39,025 nt of DNA. Source: Funneliformis mosseae (taxonomy: Eukaryota > Glomeromycota > Glomeromycetes > Glomerales > Glomeraceae). Position numbers and translations under genes: made by a program. Of the stretch, positions 11,450-22,975 are shown piece after piece. The stretch is taken from NCBI GenBank assembly GCA_910592005.1, contig CAJVPP010000236.1, positions 1 through 39,025 on the forward strand. The letters are read 5' to 3'. The notes below the pieces were generated by a model that saw only the letters and a list, made by a program, of their open reading frames with translations, was not told the DNA's origin and did not search any database. The first letter of the stretch is position 1; the number at the start of each line of letters is the position of its first letter.

Positions 11450-12000
11450 AATATGATTTAGGAATAAAATTAAAAGGGAGAGAAGAGAAGATTTTGCTAA
11501 ATGATCAGCCTTATCGTTATATGAATCATTAGAGTAAGCAGCAACTTTAAAAAGAGAAATAGTGATTTATCATTCCTTAATGACTTTAAAAATAATAGAT
11601 CAAAAAATGTAAAAAAGAACTTTGAACATGAGTGAAGGATATTGTATTGCATTTGATCTAACTATATAATTGTAAGTGTGGATAAGAGCTAAACTGTCAG
11701 TATAAACAGAGATTGAGAAAGATAAAGGGCTAATTAAAAGGACTAAAATGAAAGCGAATATTTCAGCATTGGTAGAATTAGCCTAGATAGCAGAGACAGC
11801 AGCTAAAAATACTATATCTAAGGAGTCATGTACTAAGCAAAATGCAGAACTTAAGTATGATATGAGAGATAAAGAAATAAATTTGTGAGAATCATCTGTG
11901 TAAAATATAAGAGATCGTTTATTTTGAAGAGCATAGTAAAATTCCAATAAGGATGAGCTAACACTATTATTTAGTAATATATTAAAAATAGTAATAAATA
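11450..12000 (-). pseudogene. LINE RNase H domain remnant
   Basis: RNase H removes the RNA strand from the RNA:DNA hybrid. On the minus strand, LIFYTDDSHK at about 11920-11890 matches the YTDGS motif (first catalytic Asp). ANSTNAEIFAFILVL after a stop at about 11785 supplies the catalytic Glu. SVYTDSLALIHTYN near 11710-11670 supplies the second Asp, and AYSNDSYNDKADHLAKSS near 11530-11480 matches the final (H/N)xxxDxxA motif. Frames differ between blocks because of indels and stops. Confidence 0.8.
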
Positions 12001-12099
12001 AAGAAGAACTGAGAATAAAATTGTTTGATGTGACAGTAAGTGAGTGTATTATCATATAGTATTGTTTTGCCTGATCAATAATAGACCAAATGTTACGTT

Positions 12100-13490
12100 T
12101 AAGAAGGTACAGTTTATTATTATTTATAGAGAAAAATAGGTAACATCTATAACTTGTGAAAGATTAGCATCGACTACATGAATATAAAGCTAGACAGTAA
12201 CAGATGTATTGAAATTAAATATTGGTGTCAATGAATTAAAAGAGCATTCTGAACATAGGGTAAATAGATTTTGTTTTTTTGAGACTAATCTAGAATTATG
12301 ATTGAGGTCAAAGTTGTTGACATAATGTTATATGACAATTTTATTAGGAACAAAACATGATCTTATAGCTTTTCTAATAATTCCTTAACCAGAATGTAGT
12401 AAGTTATAATAGTTCTATTCTGGTGAAGTTCAAAGGGCTATCTAAGAAGATTTTCTTTAACTGTCAGAAGAAGTAGTAGTGATATAACCTTGTGAAGTAA
12501 AATTGGTAAAACAGTATTTAGATTTGAGGAGTTTGAATAAACAGGGTTTAAAAAAACAATATTTTATAAAGCTAGAAACCATCCTGAAATAGCTCCTCTA
12601 TTTAGAGTATTAGCTTTGAGAGAGAGATCATAATATTTCATTAAAAAATCTTCTTGAATAACAAATTGATCAAGGAATAAGGCTCTGTATCTTTTAAGTG
12701 AGAAGATTTATTTCTTTTTTTATGAAATAATAAAGTTGAGTATTCTGGTATCTCCTTATATGTGAAAGTCAGAAGTATTGAAAACAGTTTTTTATATTGA
12801 GAAAGGAGCTTGAAGATACAGGATAAACATATTACGAAGGTAATTGTCATGTCTCAGATTTTTTAATTGTGATGGTCAATATGTAATAGGATCATCAGAT
12901 AACTAGAAAAAGTTTTAGACTTGTTTAAGACGGATTTTAGTAGTTAAAGGAAGCAGTAATTTTGAGGCATCTCTATTGATGATTAAGGTGAAATATTGTA
13001 GTTTGAAGTATAACATATTAGATGCTAAATTATTAAATTCAAATACTAATTTGTTAGATAGTATACTATTTGGAATGCATTTGTTGAACTTGAGTTTGTA
13101 TTTGATAAACGTACAAATGTGAGAAAATAGGGCAAGACATCTTTTTGTGAAAAATAATGAATTGAGATCAGTATTCAAGCTGAGGAATAAGAACTTAGTT
13201 GTATAGATATTTAAGTAGTTTGTCTGTGATAGGCTAGTGTTAAGTTTCAAGATAAAATCAGTGATCTCGTTTTCTAATTATTGTTTAACAAACTTTTTGT
13301 TATAAAAAGTCAAAATTTAGATGCCTAGATATCTGATTTATTTATTAGGTTTTTTTGTTAGTATAGTTATTAGATTATTCAAATAGGTGCTGTGGGATAA
13401 TATATTATTTGTTATTACTTCAGATGTTACTATAAAGGATTTTTCCAAATTAACTTATATTGAATTAAGGTCAAAAAAGGATTGCGCTAT
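12100..13490 (-). pseudogene. LINE connector region between RT and RNase H
   Basis: Two longer open stretches (13250-12915 and 12850-12641) and several shorter ones on the minus strand fill the distance between the reverse transcriptase and RNase H parts. They are Leu/Phe/Lys/Asn-rich and have no motif I can name. Position and strand make them the thumb/connector of the same element rather than separate genes. Confidence 0.6.
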
Positions 13491-14400
13491 AACAAAAATA
13501 TTTTTTAACTTAATATAACTATCAGTGATTCAAATTGTGTCATCCATATATGCCAAATTAGAAATAGAGGTTGTAATAGTTTTCATTTCTATATTATTAA
13601 TATTAGAAGATTATGCTACATCTAAAGTATAATTTAGGTTGAAATTTTGCATATGAGAGAGAAGGGGATCATAATAGATAACCTATAAAAGTGAAGAAAT
13701 GACCTCTCCTTAATCAATGTCAATAAGGATGTCATAAAAGTCAGTATTACTATATGTGATAAAGATGCTATTTTTCTGTTGAGAAATAAATTAGTAATAA
13801 GCATTATGAAAGAATCTGGAATTTTTAATATGTGTAAGGCTTTCATTAACATGTAAATATTAACTCAATCATATGCTTTAGACATATCTTAAAACAGTAT
13901 GTAAATGTCTGATTTGTAGTATTCAGGCATTTTCTTTTTTAGACAGTAGAATTCTAAAATATTATTAATTATGTGCAAAGGTTAGTGTCAATTGATGTAG
14001 TAAATCAGTGAAGTTGAGTCCTTTAAGAACTTAATTCTTGATGAATATATCTTGTAATCTTTGATTCAACAATTTAACAAAAGTTTTTCTGGCTATTTTA
14101 AGCAGTGTAATTGGTCTATTATTGTTAAATTAACAGTTCCATAGTTTAGGCTTTAGAATTGGATATATGTAAGCTAAATTCCATTGTATTAAAATAAATT
14201 TATTAATTAGACATATACAAATAATATTATAGAGAAAATTTTTGCATTTTGGGCCTAGTTTCTTTAATAGCTCATTGGTAATCTTTGATGGGCCTGAAGC
14301 TTTCCAATCAGATAAGTATTTAATAATATTATTTTATTTATCAATTGATAGAAGATCCATAAGAGTATTATAAGCGTCCTTAGAAATGTTATCAATAGGA
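13490..14400 (-). pseudogene. LINE reverse transcriptase remnant with intact YMDD
   Basis: Minus-strand reading shows a DIDxGEVISSLL segment near 13730-13690 (RT motif B, stop at x) and LAYMDDTI at about 13539-13556 (motif C, both Asp kept). A TGA at 13530-13532 stands exactly where the related LINE at 1-3000 has Trp after MDDT. The upstream open stretch at 13852-13634 belongs to the region between motifs A and B. Plus-strand positions 14280-14300 encode, on the minus strand, a segment like the KASGPSKI motif 1. The domain is frameshifted several times. Confidence 0.82.
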
Positions 14401-14899
14401 TCATAGTATCTTTCCCAAATAGGCCAATTTGAAGAAAAATTGTTATTGCTTGAATTTGTGATATTTTTATTTATAGAGCCAGTGATAGTTTAGAAATATT
14501 ATACAGTATGAAGTTTGATAACATTAGGATCTAAAGCCAAATATTGATCAGGTGTATTATGATTTACCAAGATATAGTCTAGTATGATAGTCTTTCAAAA
14601 AGGAATCTATCATTTTTGTAGGAGCATCTTTGAAATTATCTACACTTCTTTGAATAAATTGATGTATACAATCATTATTTTTTTTTGACCAATGATAAGT
14701 TGTTTTGTATATAATAGTTTCAGAATGTCATGCTTTAGTTCATATAAGTATAGAAGTAGGCAATTGTTATCATAATAGTTATCCAATGAACTAGAAGAAA
14801 TAAGATGTTCAGCTGCAGTTTTAAGAATAAAATTGTGATCTGTAGATGAAATAGGAAAGAAATTTTGTGAAGTAATGTTGGAAAAAGAAGAAAATAAGG

Positions 14900-15720
14900 A
14901 AAAAATTTTGCATCAATAATAAAATTTTTTGATTTTGTTGATTTATTTGTGAATTGAGGAATTTAAACATGAGTAAAGAGAGTTGTGATAAGCTGATGTA
15001 GTTTGTTTTAAGATGTGTTTAGATGCTGACTTTATAATAGTTTGGACAAAAAAACTCCTAGACTTCATTGATTAAATTGTTAGAAGTGCAAAGATCTTGA
15101 ATTGAAATATTATTAAATTTAGTATTTTGTTTAAATAGTAAGTCAGCTTTATCTGAAAAAAGATCCCAATGAAGATAAATAGTCTTATCATAATGGAAGG
15201 ATTGTTTTGTGATTTTGTGTTGCTTTTGATAGGCTGAGAATGTTTGGGAAAAAAATTTTTTTTATAAAGAATAATCAGTAATGAGTAGTAATCAATTGAA
15301 TAAAGATAACAGGAGTTGTTTAGAATGTGAAATGAAGTGAGATTATATGATAAGTTAGTAGAAGTGAAGATATAGTCTATATGAGAAGTTAAATCGTAAG
15401 AAAAAGAGGAATGGAATGTAGGGGATATATAGATTAGAAAGGAGTGAGAGTGTGAATGAAATCAAGGTTAATAATATTATGAAGGAAAGTTTGCAGCTGC
15501 TTTTGAAGTTTGGATCTATATTTTCTACTTATGTCTATATTAAAATCTCTTATTAGAATAATATGAAAATTATGACATAATTATCTATTAAATATTCATC
15601 AGTTTTTTTGAACTTGAAGACAATATTGGTAATCTTTTTTATTATGATAAGAAGCAAGTAAATAAACTTAAATAACCTGAAGTTTGAATTTGTTTTTGAA
15701 TTGAAAATTAAGGTAAATAA
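14900..15720 (-). pseudogene. LINE endonuclease domain remnant
   Basis: In minus-strand reading, RDFNIDISRKYRSKLQKQL at about 15553-15490 corresponds to the GDFN motif of EEP endonucleases, with the glycine codon changed to AGA (a G-to-A change). Further on, SHIDYIFTSTNLSYNL at about 15390-15340 corresponds to the catalytic S-R-I-D-x-I motif. The following SIDYYSLLIILY sits where SDHK is expected, so the catalytic His appears lost. Stops interrupt both parts. Confidence 0.75.
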
Positions 15721-15983
15721 TATGATCAAAAAATGAGACTTAAGACTTGATTAAAAATATGTGTATTTAGATTATTATGAACTATCAATCTGATACCTTA
15801 ATAGTTTTAGTGATAATCATCATTAAATCATAAAATTAATATTAGATTTTGAAGTTTTTATTATTATTAAATTATGTATTTACCATTTAGATTATATCAT
15901 TATATAAAATAAATATAATAAAAATTAATTAAAATAATAATTAGAGAAATATAAAGATAACTAAAAAAATAAATTATAATGAT

Positions 15984-16176
15984 ACTAGTAAATTATAAAG
16001 TCACTATTAAATTATATCTTTAAATAAATCATTAATAGAAAATAATATTAGATTATAAAATTATTAAATTATTAAACTATAAAATTATCATTAGATTATA
16101 AAAATACTATTAGATTATAAAGTTATTAAATTATTATTAGACTATAAATTACTATTAAGTTATAAAGTTATTATCA
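15984..16176. repeat. Degenerate tandem repeat (ATTAGATTATAAAGT-like unit)
   Basis: Variants of a motif close to ATTAGATTATAAAGTTA recur about every 15-30 bases (for example AAATTATAAAGTCACT, TTAGATTATAAAATTA, TTAGATTATAAAGTTA, TTAAGTTATAAAGTTA). Unit length and spacing are irregular, so this is a decayed minisatellite or remnants of multiple short duplications rather than a clean array. Confidence 0.5.
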
Positions 16177-16242
16177 TAATATAATCTAAATTAGTAGTGA
16201 TTTTTTGATATAATTATATTAAAGAATCACAGTAACTTTTTA

Positions 16243-16413
16243 CAGTTAACTCTTGATATAGCAAACTCTTGATATAAAAATTTTTTGAATAAATATAATA
16301 AAAATACTCTTGTTATAGTAAATTAGCCAATCAAATCTCTTAAAATCTTCACTATAGCCTTATAGCAAAAATGAGGTCTAGAACATAGAGTTCGTTATAA
16401 CAAGAGTTGACTG
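16243..16413. mobile_element. MITE family A, copy 1 (pogo/Tigger-like ends)
   Basis: A 171 bp non-coding element. Its left end, CAGTTAACTCTTGATATAGC, is an imperfect inverted match to its right end (inverted: CAGTCAACTCTTGTTATAAC). TA lies directly outside both ends (16241-16242 and 16414-16415), fitting the TA target duplication of the Tc1/mariner superfamily. The element has no transposase and would move only with one supplied elsewhere. A second, more decayed copy is at 17085-17244. Confidence 0.8.
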
Positions 16414-16901
16414 TATATTTTTTAATATTATAGAATACCTTTTAATTAATATAAATATATCTCTTTATTAAGTAAATAGATTTAAAAATAAATTAAATTA
16501 GATAATTTGTTAATAATAAAAAAAAAGAAAAATAAGAAACTCTTAAATTTTTATTAGTTTAAATATTATATTTAGTTGAAATACTATTTAACTTTGTTGA
16601 TAACTATTTGATATTTAATTTTTTTATATATTTTTAAATTTTCAAATAGAAAAAAATTGTTATTTAATTATTAGATGAAGTTTATAAAAATGTAAAGATA
16701 CAAGTAAATGAACAAATTTTAAAAATAATAATTTTTTAAATAATTCAAAACATTAATAAAGAATCAGTATATAATTTTATTATTTGTATTTTCAAATTAA
16801 TTTTTGATATAACTTTTTCAAATAAAATTTTTATATTTTAGCGTTAATTAATTTTAATGATGTTAAATTAATTATATTAATTTGAAATTTATTATAAATT
16901 A

Positions 16902-17345
16902 TAGTTAACTTCTTATAAATGTACTCCTTTAGAGACTAAGTATAAGAATGCATTTAAAAAGAATATGCATTAATAGAATATATATAAATCTATATAATAT
17001 TAATCTAATATTAAGATATATAAAAAAATTTATAAGTAAACTATATAAACTTTTTTAATAAAGAATGCATTTACAAAGAGTATATAGTTAATTTTTAATA
17101 TAGCAAATTCTTGATATAATAAATTTTTTGAATAAATATAATAAAAATACTCTTGTTTTAGTGAATTGACTAATCAAATTTCTTAAAATTTTCACTATAG
17201 CTTATAGTGAAGTTGAGGTTTAAGACATAGAATTTGTTAGACTGTATATATAAAAAATATATATTTAGCATTAAGATACAAGTTAGGACTAGGCATTTAT
17301 AAAGGATATGTATTTATAAAAGATGTATTTATAGAAAATTAACTG
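16902..17345. mobile_element. MITE family B, interrupted by a nested MITE
   Basis: The left end, TAGTTAACTTCTTATAAATG, and the inverted right end, CAGTTAATTTTCTATAAATA, match over about 20 bases with mismatches. TA lies outside both ends (16900-16901, 17346-17347). A copy of MITE family A (17085-17244) sits inside, so family B was present first and A inserted later. Repeated GCATTTATAAA-type words near both ends support a shared element. Decay makes the exact limits uncertain. Confidence 0.5.
17085..17244. mobile_element. MITE family A, copy 2 (decayed, nested)
   Basis: Aligns over its full length with the element at 16243-16413 in the same orientation, sharing for example a 20-base stretch around TATAATAAAAATACTCTTG. 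It lacks about 12 bases just inside the right end, and it has T where copy 1 has C at many positions (first base, AACTC versus AATTC, CAAATCTC versus CAAATTTC). TA flanks both ends (17083-17084, 17245-17246). Confidence 0.78.
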
Positions 17346-17795
17346 TATTAATAAAATAATTACATTTGTTAAAATATAATTCATTTGTCAAAATACAATT
17401 TAATTAGTAATTTGACAATTTACACTGAAGTATAAAAAATTTTATATAGTAGAATAATTCAACAAATAAATATTATTGATATTTAAAGTTTTCAGTATTT
17501 ATTCAGATATAACTAATATAATGAAAGTAGTATAGAGAAATATTGAAGAAAATTATTCTAATATTATTTGTCTTAAATGTAACTCTCATATTATTAATCT
17601 TTTAATTAAGAATATTTTATTATTTGATTAAATTAATAATGGGTCAAAATAATTCAAATTGGCTAGAAATCAGATGACTAAATTTATGTTAATTTTGATA
17701 CTATTTATAACAGAATTGTATGTTTTAGATTGACTTCAATTAGATAAAACAATTTAGTATCAATTCAGACTTAAAAATGATCTATATAAATATAT

Positions 17796-17952
17796 GAGAC
17801 CTTTGCAATAGAAAGGGAGGAAACTGCCAGAAAAAATCAATTTTACTTTTATATGCTAAATATGATTTTTAAGTCAAAATATGTTCAGATTTAGCATTAA
17901 CTCAATTTTTATTTTTTCCAGCCGTTTTCCCCTTTTCTATTGCAAAGGTCCC
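17796..17952 (-). mobile_element. MITE family C, copy 1
   Basis: A 157 bp element whose ends are long inverted repeats: GAGACCTTTGCAATAGAAAG at the left and, inverted, GGGACCTTTGCAATAGAAAA at the right, extending through GGAAA-C-GCC/GGC-AGAAAAA. It is nearly identical, in reverse orientation, to the copy at 34333-34488. It lies in TATAT-type sequence, so the target duplication cannot be separated from the ends. No coding capacity. Confidence 0.88.
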
Positions 17953-18299
17953 ATATATATTACTGAAAATTTTATTTATTATAAAATGTAATTTTTTATA
18001 TAAACTTATATAAATAATATTATTGAATAAATTTAATATTAGTTATAAAAAAGTTCCAATGAAATTTAAACATAGGATAAGTATAATTTAAATTTTTTTA
18101 ATTTAATAATGCAGTAATTCTTAATTTTGTAAAGTTCAAAAATATTGCTTTTATTTAAAGATATCTTTGGTTTGGTAATTTCAAATATAATCTGACTTTT
18201 TTGATTAGAGTTAAATACCATAAAAATATCAATTAATAAGGAAGTATTTTTTAGAAAATTAAGTTAATCACATGGTCAGCATGTGATTTTGTTAGCGTC

Positions 18300-20885
18300 A
18301 AAGGAAAATGACCTAATGATTTATCTAATAAATAATTCCCCATGTAGTATAGTCACAAGAAAACGTGAAATTCACTCATTCCCAGGAGGATGAATCAAAC
18401 TATCATACGAATTTAAAAAGATAATTTTCATTAGGGTTAGGGTTTTAATGGAACGATTAGTATCAATCAGCATGGGACTTGATAAGGATGTTTAATTACT
18501 AATAATTAAGACAAAATAAAGAATGACAAATCAAAATAGCGCATAAGTGAACGCAAAAGTATCTAATGTGGGTATCCAAAATGATGAATGGAACTTTTTT
18601 ATCGTTAAAGTTGAACCGCTTGACAAATTCTATTGTGCAAGCGCTCACTCTGTCTAGTTTTTACAGCATTGCCTCAAATGTAAACAGAACGTTCCCCAAA
18701 CGACAAAGTTGATTCATTGAATTCAAATGAGTTTGCATAGAACATTGTAAATCTTTTGATCAAATCAGCGACGCGTTCGGTTCACGTGACGTACCGATTA
18801 TTAAAATAAAAATAAACAAACACACGGACCAATATGGAATTTATATAATAAGAAGCAGTTCCTGAAACTTTATTAGGTAATTGATGGAAATTGGTATATT
18901 TAATCCGTAATTAAATATTACAAACGCCAACTTTAAATTAAATGTAATACCCGAATTCAAAAAAAGAAGTCAATACAGGAATTTAATAATGTTTCTTAAA
19001 ATGAACAAAGTGGCAGAGACAGATAAACACAACAATAAACAAATAATCTGAGATGATCAAAAAAAAAAAAATGTTCGATTTTCTACAATGGCTATGATAT
19101 CCTTTCTTGTCAAAAGGCTTGCTTGGTATTTAATTTTTTTTACTAAACAAAAATGTTGTGGACAAATTTAAGGTTTAATTATTAAGCAGAATAAAAAAAA
19201 AAGGGAGGGACCAAATTAATAAACAAAAATTGGGGTATGACCTGGCAGATTTCTTGTGTTCGGTTGGTCGGAATCAATGAACAATGAATTGACAATATTT
19301 GTATTCATCTAAATTTATATTTTAATAAGATTCAAATTGAATGTACCAATCTGGTGAGACAACTAACCAATTTTAAATGTTTATAATTGTCTAGATTATT
19401 CCTTTTTTAAACCGACGGAAATCTCCGTTCTAAGCATTTTACTTTTTAGGAATTTCCTTTCTTGTGGATGAAAAATATCGAACCATTTTCATTTTTGGAT
19501 ATTGAGGGTAATGTGCCATTTGAATTATTATTATTTTTTTTTATGGATTATATTGGTTTGCCATTTTTTACGCCTTCTTTAAAATAAAGTGTACGATCTC
19601 TTTTACCCAAAATGCTCCATTATCAAACCTTTTTTGTCAGCAAGTTTTTTTTTTGCAGTCATGCGAATGTTTCGCCGTTTAAACAGCCAAACCGCAGATT
19701 TAATTCTTTTTGAACTTCTTTTTTATTAAAAAAAAAAAAGAAAAAAAACCGCCAAAAAATCTCTGTCACATTAAGGAAAAAACCCGAAAGATTCTAGAAG
19801 AAATCAAGAAAAGAACTAGATTTTTATCGTGTCACCATCGGAATAAAATGTCCGTCTATCCGACTTGACACAAGTTTTAGCACAAGTTTTAACAGAATTC
19901 ACAACGTTTGAACCAAATAAAAATAACTTCCAACAATGGTTAATCCTTGTCCTTGTTGTTACTTATTATTCTATTTCTCATATGTTATTCTTGTACAAAT
20001 TGGTTTTGATGGTTTTGATCAACGAGTTTCGCAACTTTTATTGTCATGATGAATTCGAAAAAAAAAAACAACAAATAAATATGTTGTGTTTCTAAAATAA
20101 TATTTCTTTGTTTCTTTGAAAGTCAATTCAAAGGATTACTTGTTTATCATTTATTCTTTTATTTTATTCTTGACTAATAATCTAAGAATTCTATTAATCT
20201 AATAATAAACTGAATACAAATCAACCATCACAAAATTTTTCGATGCAACCAACAAAGCATTTCCAATACAATGTACAAAGTTTAACGTTTGATGATAAAA
20301 TTTTGATTTTTGATTTTTTTTTTTTTTTATTTTTATTAATTAATTAAAGATTAAAATTTTATTTTGTGACATAATTTTTTTTTTAAAACGAATTTTAAAT
20401 TATTAAAAAAATATACATATATGTGTGTATCTATAAGAGAGAAGAAAGTAAAGAACGAATCATATTGTAAAAAACGTGTTCGAAAAAAAAGTTGGTTGGC
20501 AAAAACTTAAGATGCGCGCATTATTAAAAATAATAAAAAAAGAAAAAAAAAAAATTAAGATCATAAACAAGATACTATGTACATAAAACATAAAAAATTA
20601 GAAAAAAAAAAGGGATCAAAAGACCTCCTTTTGGGAGGGTATTTTTAAAAAAGATGAGAGAGTAAATATATACACGAATCTTTCCTTTTACATATTAAAC
20701 GGAATATAAATGCTCTATCTACAGGAAAATTTGAAACCTTAATTTGTTATCTTATGGGATTTTTTTTGTTTTTTTTTTTTTTTTATATAAATAAAGTTAT
20801 ATCCTTTTGAGTTAATCACGATGTATTTTATTTTATTTTGTTTTATTTTGTTTTTTTTTTTTTTTTTGTGGGTGTTATATGGTTG
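18300..20885. other. Intergenic DNA downstream of the zinc-finger gene
   Basis: About 2.6 kb of mixed-composition DNA with many A/T homopolymers. The open stretch at 19865-20095 begins with TTG, lacks any ATG-led reading of note and has no recognisable content, so I do not call it. A TCACGTGA E-box-like palindrome lies at 18782-18789. The last few hundred bases before 20886 are poly-T/poly-A-rich and probably hold the 3' UTR and polyadenylation signals of the minus-strand gene. I see no RNA gene. Confidence 0.6.
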
Positions 20886-21520
20886 TTATATCGACGAATT
20901 TCCATAAGTATTATTGTAAACACCTTCTTTTGTCGATTCACTCTTCACAGAATTTCCACCATTTACGTAACTTTCTATCGGCGATGAAGTATATTTTTGT
21001 TTTGTCGAAGATTCCTCAACTTTTTTATCATCTCCAGTGTTTGGAGAAGTCGTCTTTTTATTATTCTTCGTGTTATTGCATCCCTTGACAAGGATGTGCC
21101 TTTTTAGCGCATCCTTTCTTGAAAATTGTTTATCGCAACACTGGCATGGGTAAGGTTTGACGGCCAGGTGTATGCGCTTGTGGCGTTTCAAATCGTGATT
21201 ACGATTGAAACCTTAATTGAAATAAAAAAAAATTTAAAATAGATTAGTCACAAATCAAAATAAAAAAAAATAAAACTTTTAAGGGAATTCATTTTCTGAT
21301 CTTATGCTTACTCTGTGGACATTGATCGCACTTGAATGGCCTGTCGTAAAGAGGCAGGCGAGAGTAATAACTCCTTGGGGGACCACTGTAATATGTTGGC
21401 GTTGTTGGTGACGCGACGGTCTCGAGTGATGGAGATGTTTGAGCGGAAGAAGTTTTCGTTGACCAAACCCCCGATGATGATGATGGGGAATTGCTCTCAA
21501 ACAATGGTAAATGCATGGTG

Positions 21521-21564
<44 letters not shown>

Positions 21565-22515
21565 GGTATTATTGTTGTTGTTTGAATCTTGAGCGTATGA
21601 AGTCGGTGGCATGTACATTTGAGGAGCGATAGAAGTTGTGCCCGTGACGGGCAAAGAGGTCGCAGTAACATTTGATTGTCTCGAGTAATTGTTACTCGCA
21701 CCGATCTCCGAAATTGTTTTTTGATGGTGTGCTTGGTGGTTAACTCTTCCAATCGAAGTGGGAACGGCACCTTGATAGATCTCCCTCTGAGGTAAGTAAT
21801 GATGACTGGGGGTGAAATCGGGACCAGCGTTGATCAATTGAGCGGTAGGATTATTGGTGGTCATCCTCAAGCGAGGATGCGATTGAGATTGAAAATTTCC
21901 AATGTAACCGCCGGTATTTCGAGAGCCGGGAAGATTATTAGTTTCGGTCTCCAAATTAGAAATTACAGGATTCGCCTGAGGAGGTAATGATGAAGGAGGA
22001 GAGTAATAAGACGCGGAATGTAAAGACGAAGAGGTTGTAGCGGGGAGCGCAAAATAATTTGTTGAGGGTTCAACAAACGAAGGGGTTGTAACATCAGGTT
22101 GCAACATGGCCGCTTGTTGAGCCGAGGTTTCATCAACGTACTGATGATGAAATGTTGCGGTGGAAGTCATATCGTTAAAATGTCGTGACGAGGTACTTGA
22201 GTTTGGAAGACCCTGGGCTGATTGTTGATGATAAGGTTGAGGTGGAAAATTCATTGCGAAAATGTTGGTGGGCCAATTTTGTATGTCGAAAAAATTGACG
22301 CAAGCTGATAAAGGTCGAGCAATAAATTGTTCACCTGTTAAATCGAAACCGCCAAATGACGCCGAATTAAAGTCTAGGGTGGTTGCTGGGTTAAGACTTG
22401 GCGTGGTGGTAGCGAAAGAACTAGGTGAGGGTGTAAAATATTGTTGTTGTTGAAAATGAACAGGATAATCCAAATGTTGGTCCAAACTCACAGAATGTGC
22501 GACGACATCAATCAT
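20886..22515 (-). CDS. C2H2 zinc-finger transcription factor, Crz1-like
   Basis: Two exons, 22515-21312 and 21211-20886, with a 100-nt intron (donor GTAAGC, acceptor TTAAG, branch-like GACTAAT), give 509 residues. A long Ser/Thr/Pro/Gln/Asn-rich N-terminal region (1-390, with a poly-Asn run) suits a transactivation domain. Two zinc fingers follow. Finger 1 is C396-x2-C399-x12-H412-x3-H416 and is completed only across the splice. Finger 2 is C424-x2-C427-x12-H440-x5-C446 with FSRKDALKRH. A C2HC last finger with R(S/K)DALxRH is a known trait of the calcineurin-responsive factor Crz1, so a role in calcium/stress-responsive transcription is plausible. I see no clear PxIxIT calcineurin-docking motif, so the Crz1 assignment is tentative while the DNA-binding role is firm. 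Confidence 0.92.
21521..21562 (-). repeat. ATT/AAT trinucleotide run coding poly-Asn
   Basis: A run of about fourteen ATT units on the plus strand, within exon 1 of the zinc-finger gene, encodes an uninterrupted Asn tract on the minus strand. A second, shorter Asn run follows after a Thr-Gly break. Such runs are length-variable by replication slippage and keep the frame because the unit is three bases. Confidence 0.9.
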
Positions 22516-22940
22516 GTTGAAAAAAAAGTGGGAGAAATGAAAAAATTGGGCACTTTTTATGTGAAGACTCTAGATTCAGATGACGAATCTGGAACAATAA
22601 TTACTCAAATAATCGTTAAAAATCGATAGGGCTAGTGAGTCTTGAAAAAAATTTTGGCATACAGAGGGTCCCTGCCTTCTTTTTTATATTAGTGTTGAGA
22701 TCCCCAACTACTAGTAAAAAGAATGGTCCTATTTATAGAGTTGTACGAATTGAAAAAAATTTTTTTTTTTTTTTTTTTTTTTTTTCAAATTAGGCTATTC
22801 TAGACGATATAATATAATAGAATACATAAAAAAATAAAAAAAAAAAAATAAATTGCTCACGATACCATTTATTTATTTATTATTACTAACTAACTTTAAT
22901 AAAAAAATTTTTTAAAATTCCTAATTTTATTGTATAGCCC

Positions 22941-22975
<35 letters not shown>

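Larger units (their letters stand above)
10800..15800 (-). mobile_element. Old, near-complete LINE (endonuclease, reverse transcriptase, RNase H)
   Basis: A roughly 5 kb minus-strand element with the full domain order of an RNase H-bearing LINE: EEP endonuclease near 15800-14900, reverse transcriptase near 14400-13500, a long connecting/thumb region (13250-12100) and RNase H near 12000-11450. A hydrophobic C-terminal stretch continues toward 10800. The coding sequence is heavily AT-shifted and carries many stops and frameshifts, so it is much older than the LINE at 1-3000. The reverse transcriptases of the two share the D/E-rich sequence after (F/Y)MDDT, so they are relatives rather than unrelated types. 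Exact ends are not defined. Confidence 0.85.
15801..18300. other. AT-rich repeat-laden region without genes
   Basis: A stretch dominated by A/T with no recognisable coding sequence. It contains the tandem-like repeat at 15984-16176 and at least four miniature inverted-repeat insertions, listed separately. Composition changes abruptly near 18290, where the gene-bearing part of the window begins. Confidence 0.7.

Noticed and set aside
18432..18446. Telomere-like TTAGGGTTAGGG
   Set aside because: Only two units, inside ordinary intergenic DNA; too short to call a telomere or an interstitial telomeric array.
19865..20095. Open reading of 76 codons
   Set aside because: Starts with TTG, no homologous content, and an A-rich 3' part; sits in the likely 3' flank of the zinc-finger gene.
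21279..21770. Minus-strand open reading of 163 codons with poly-Ile
   Set aside because: Overlaps exon 1 of the zinc-finger gene in another frame; the Ile run is the same ATT repeat read out of frame.
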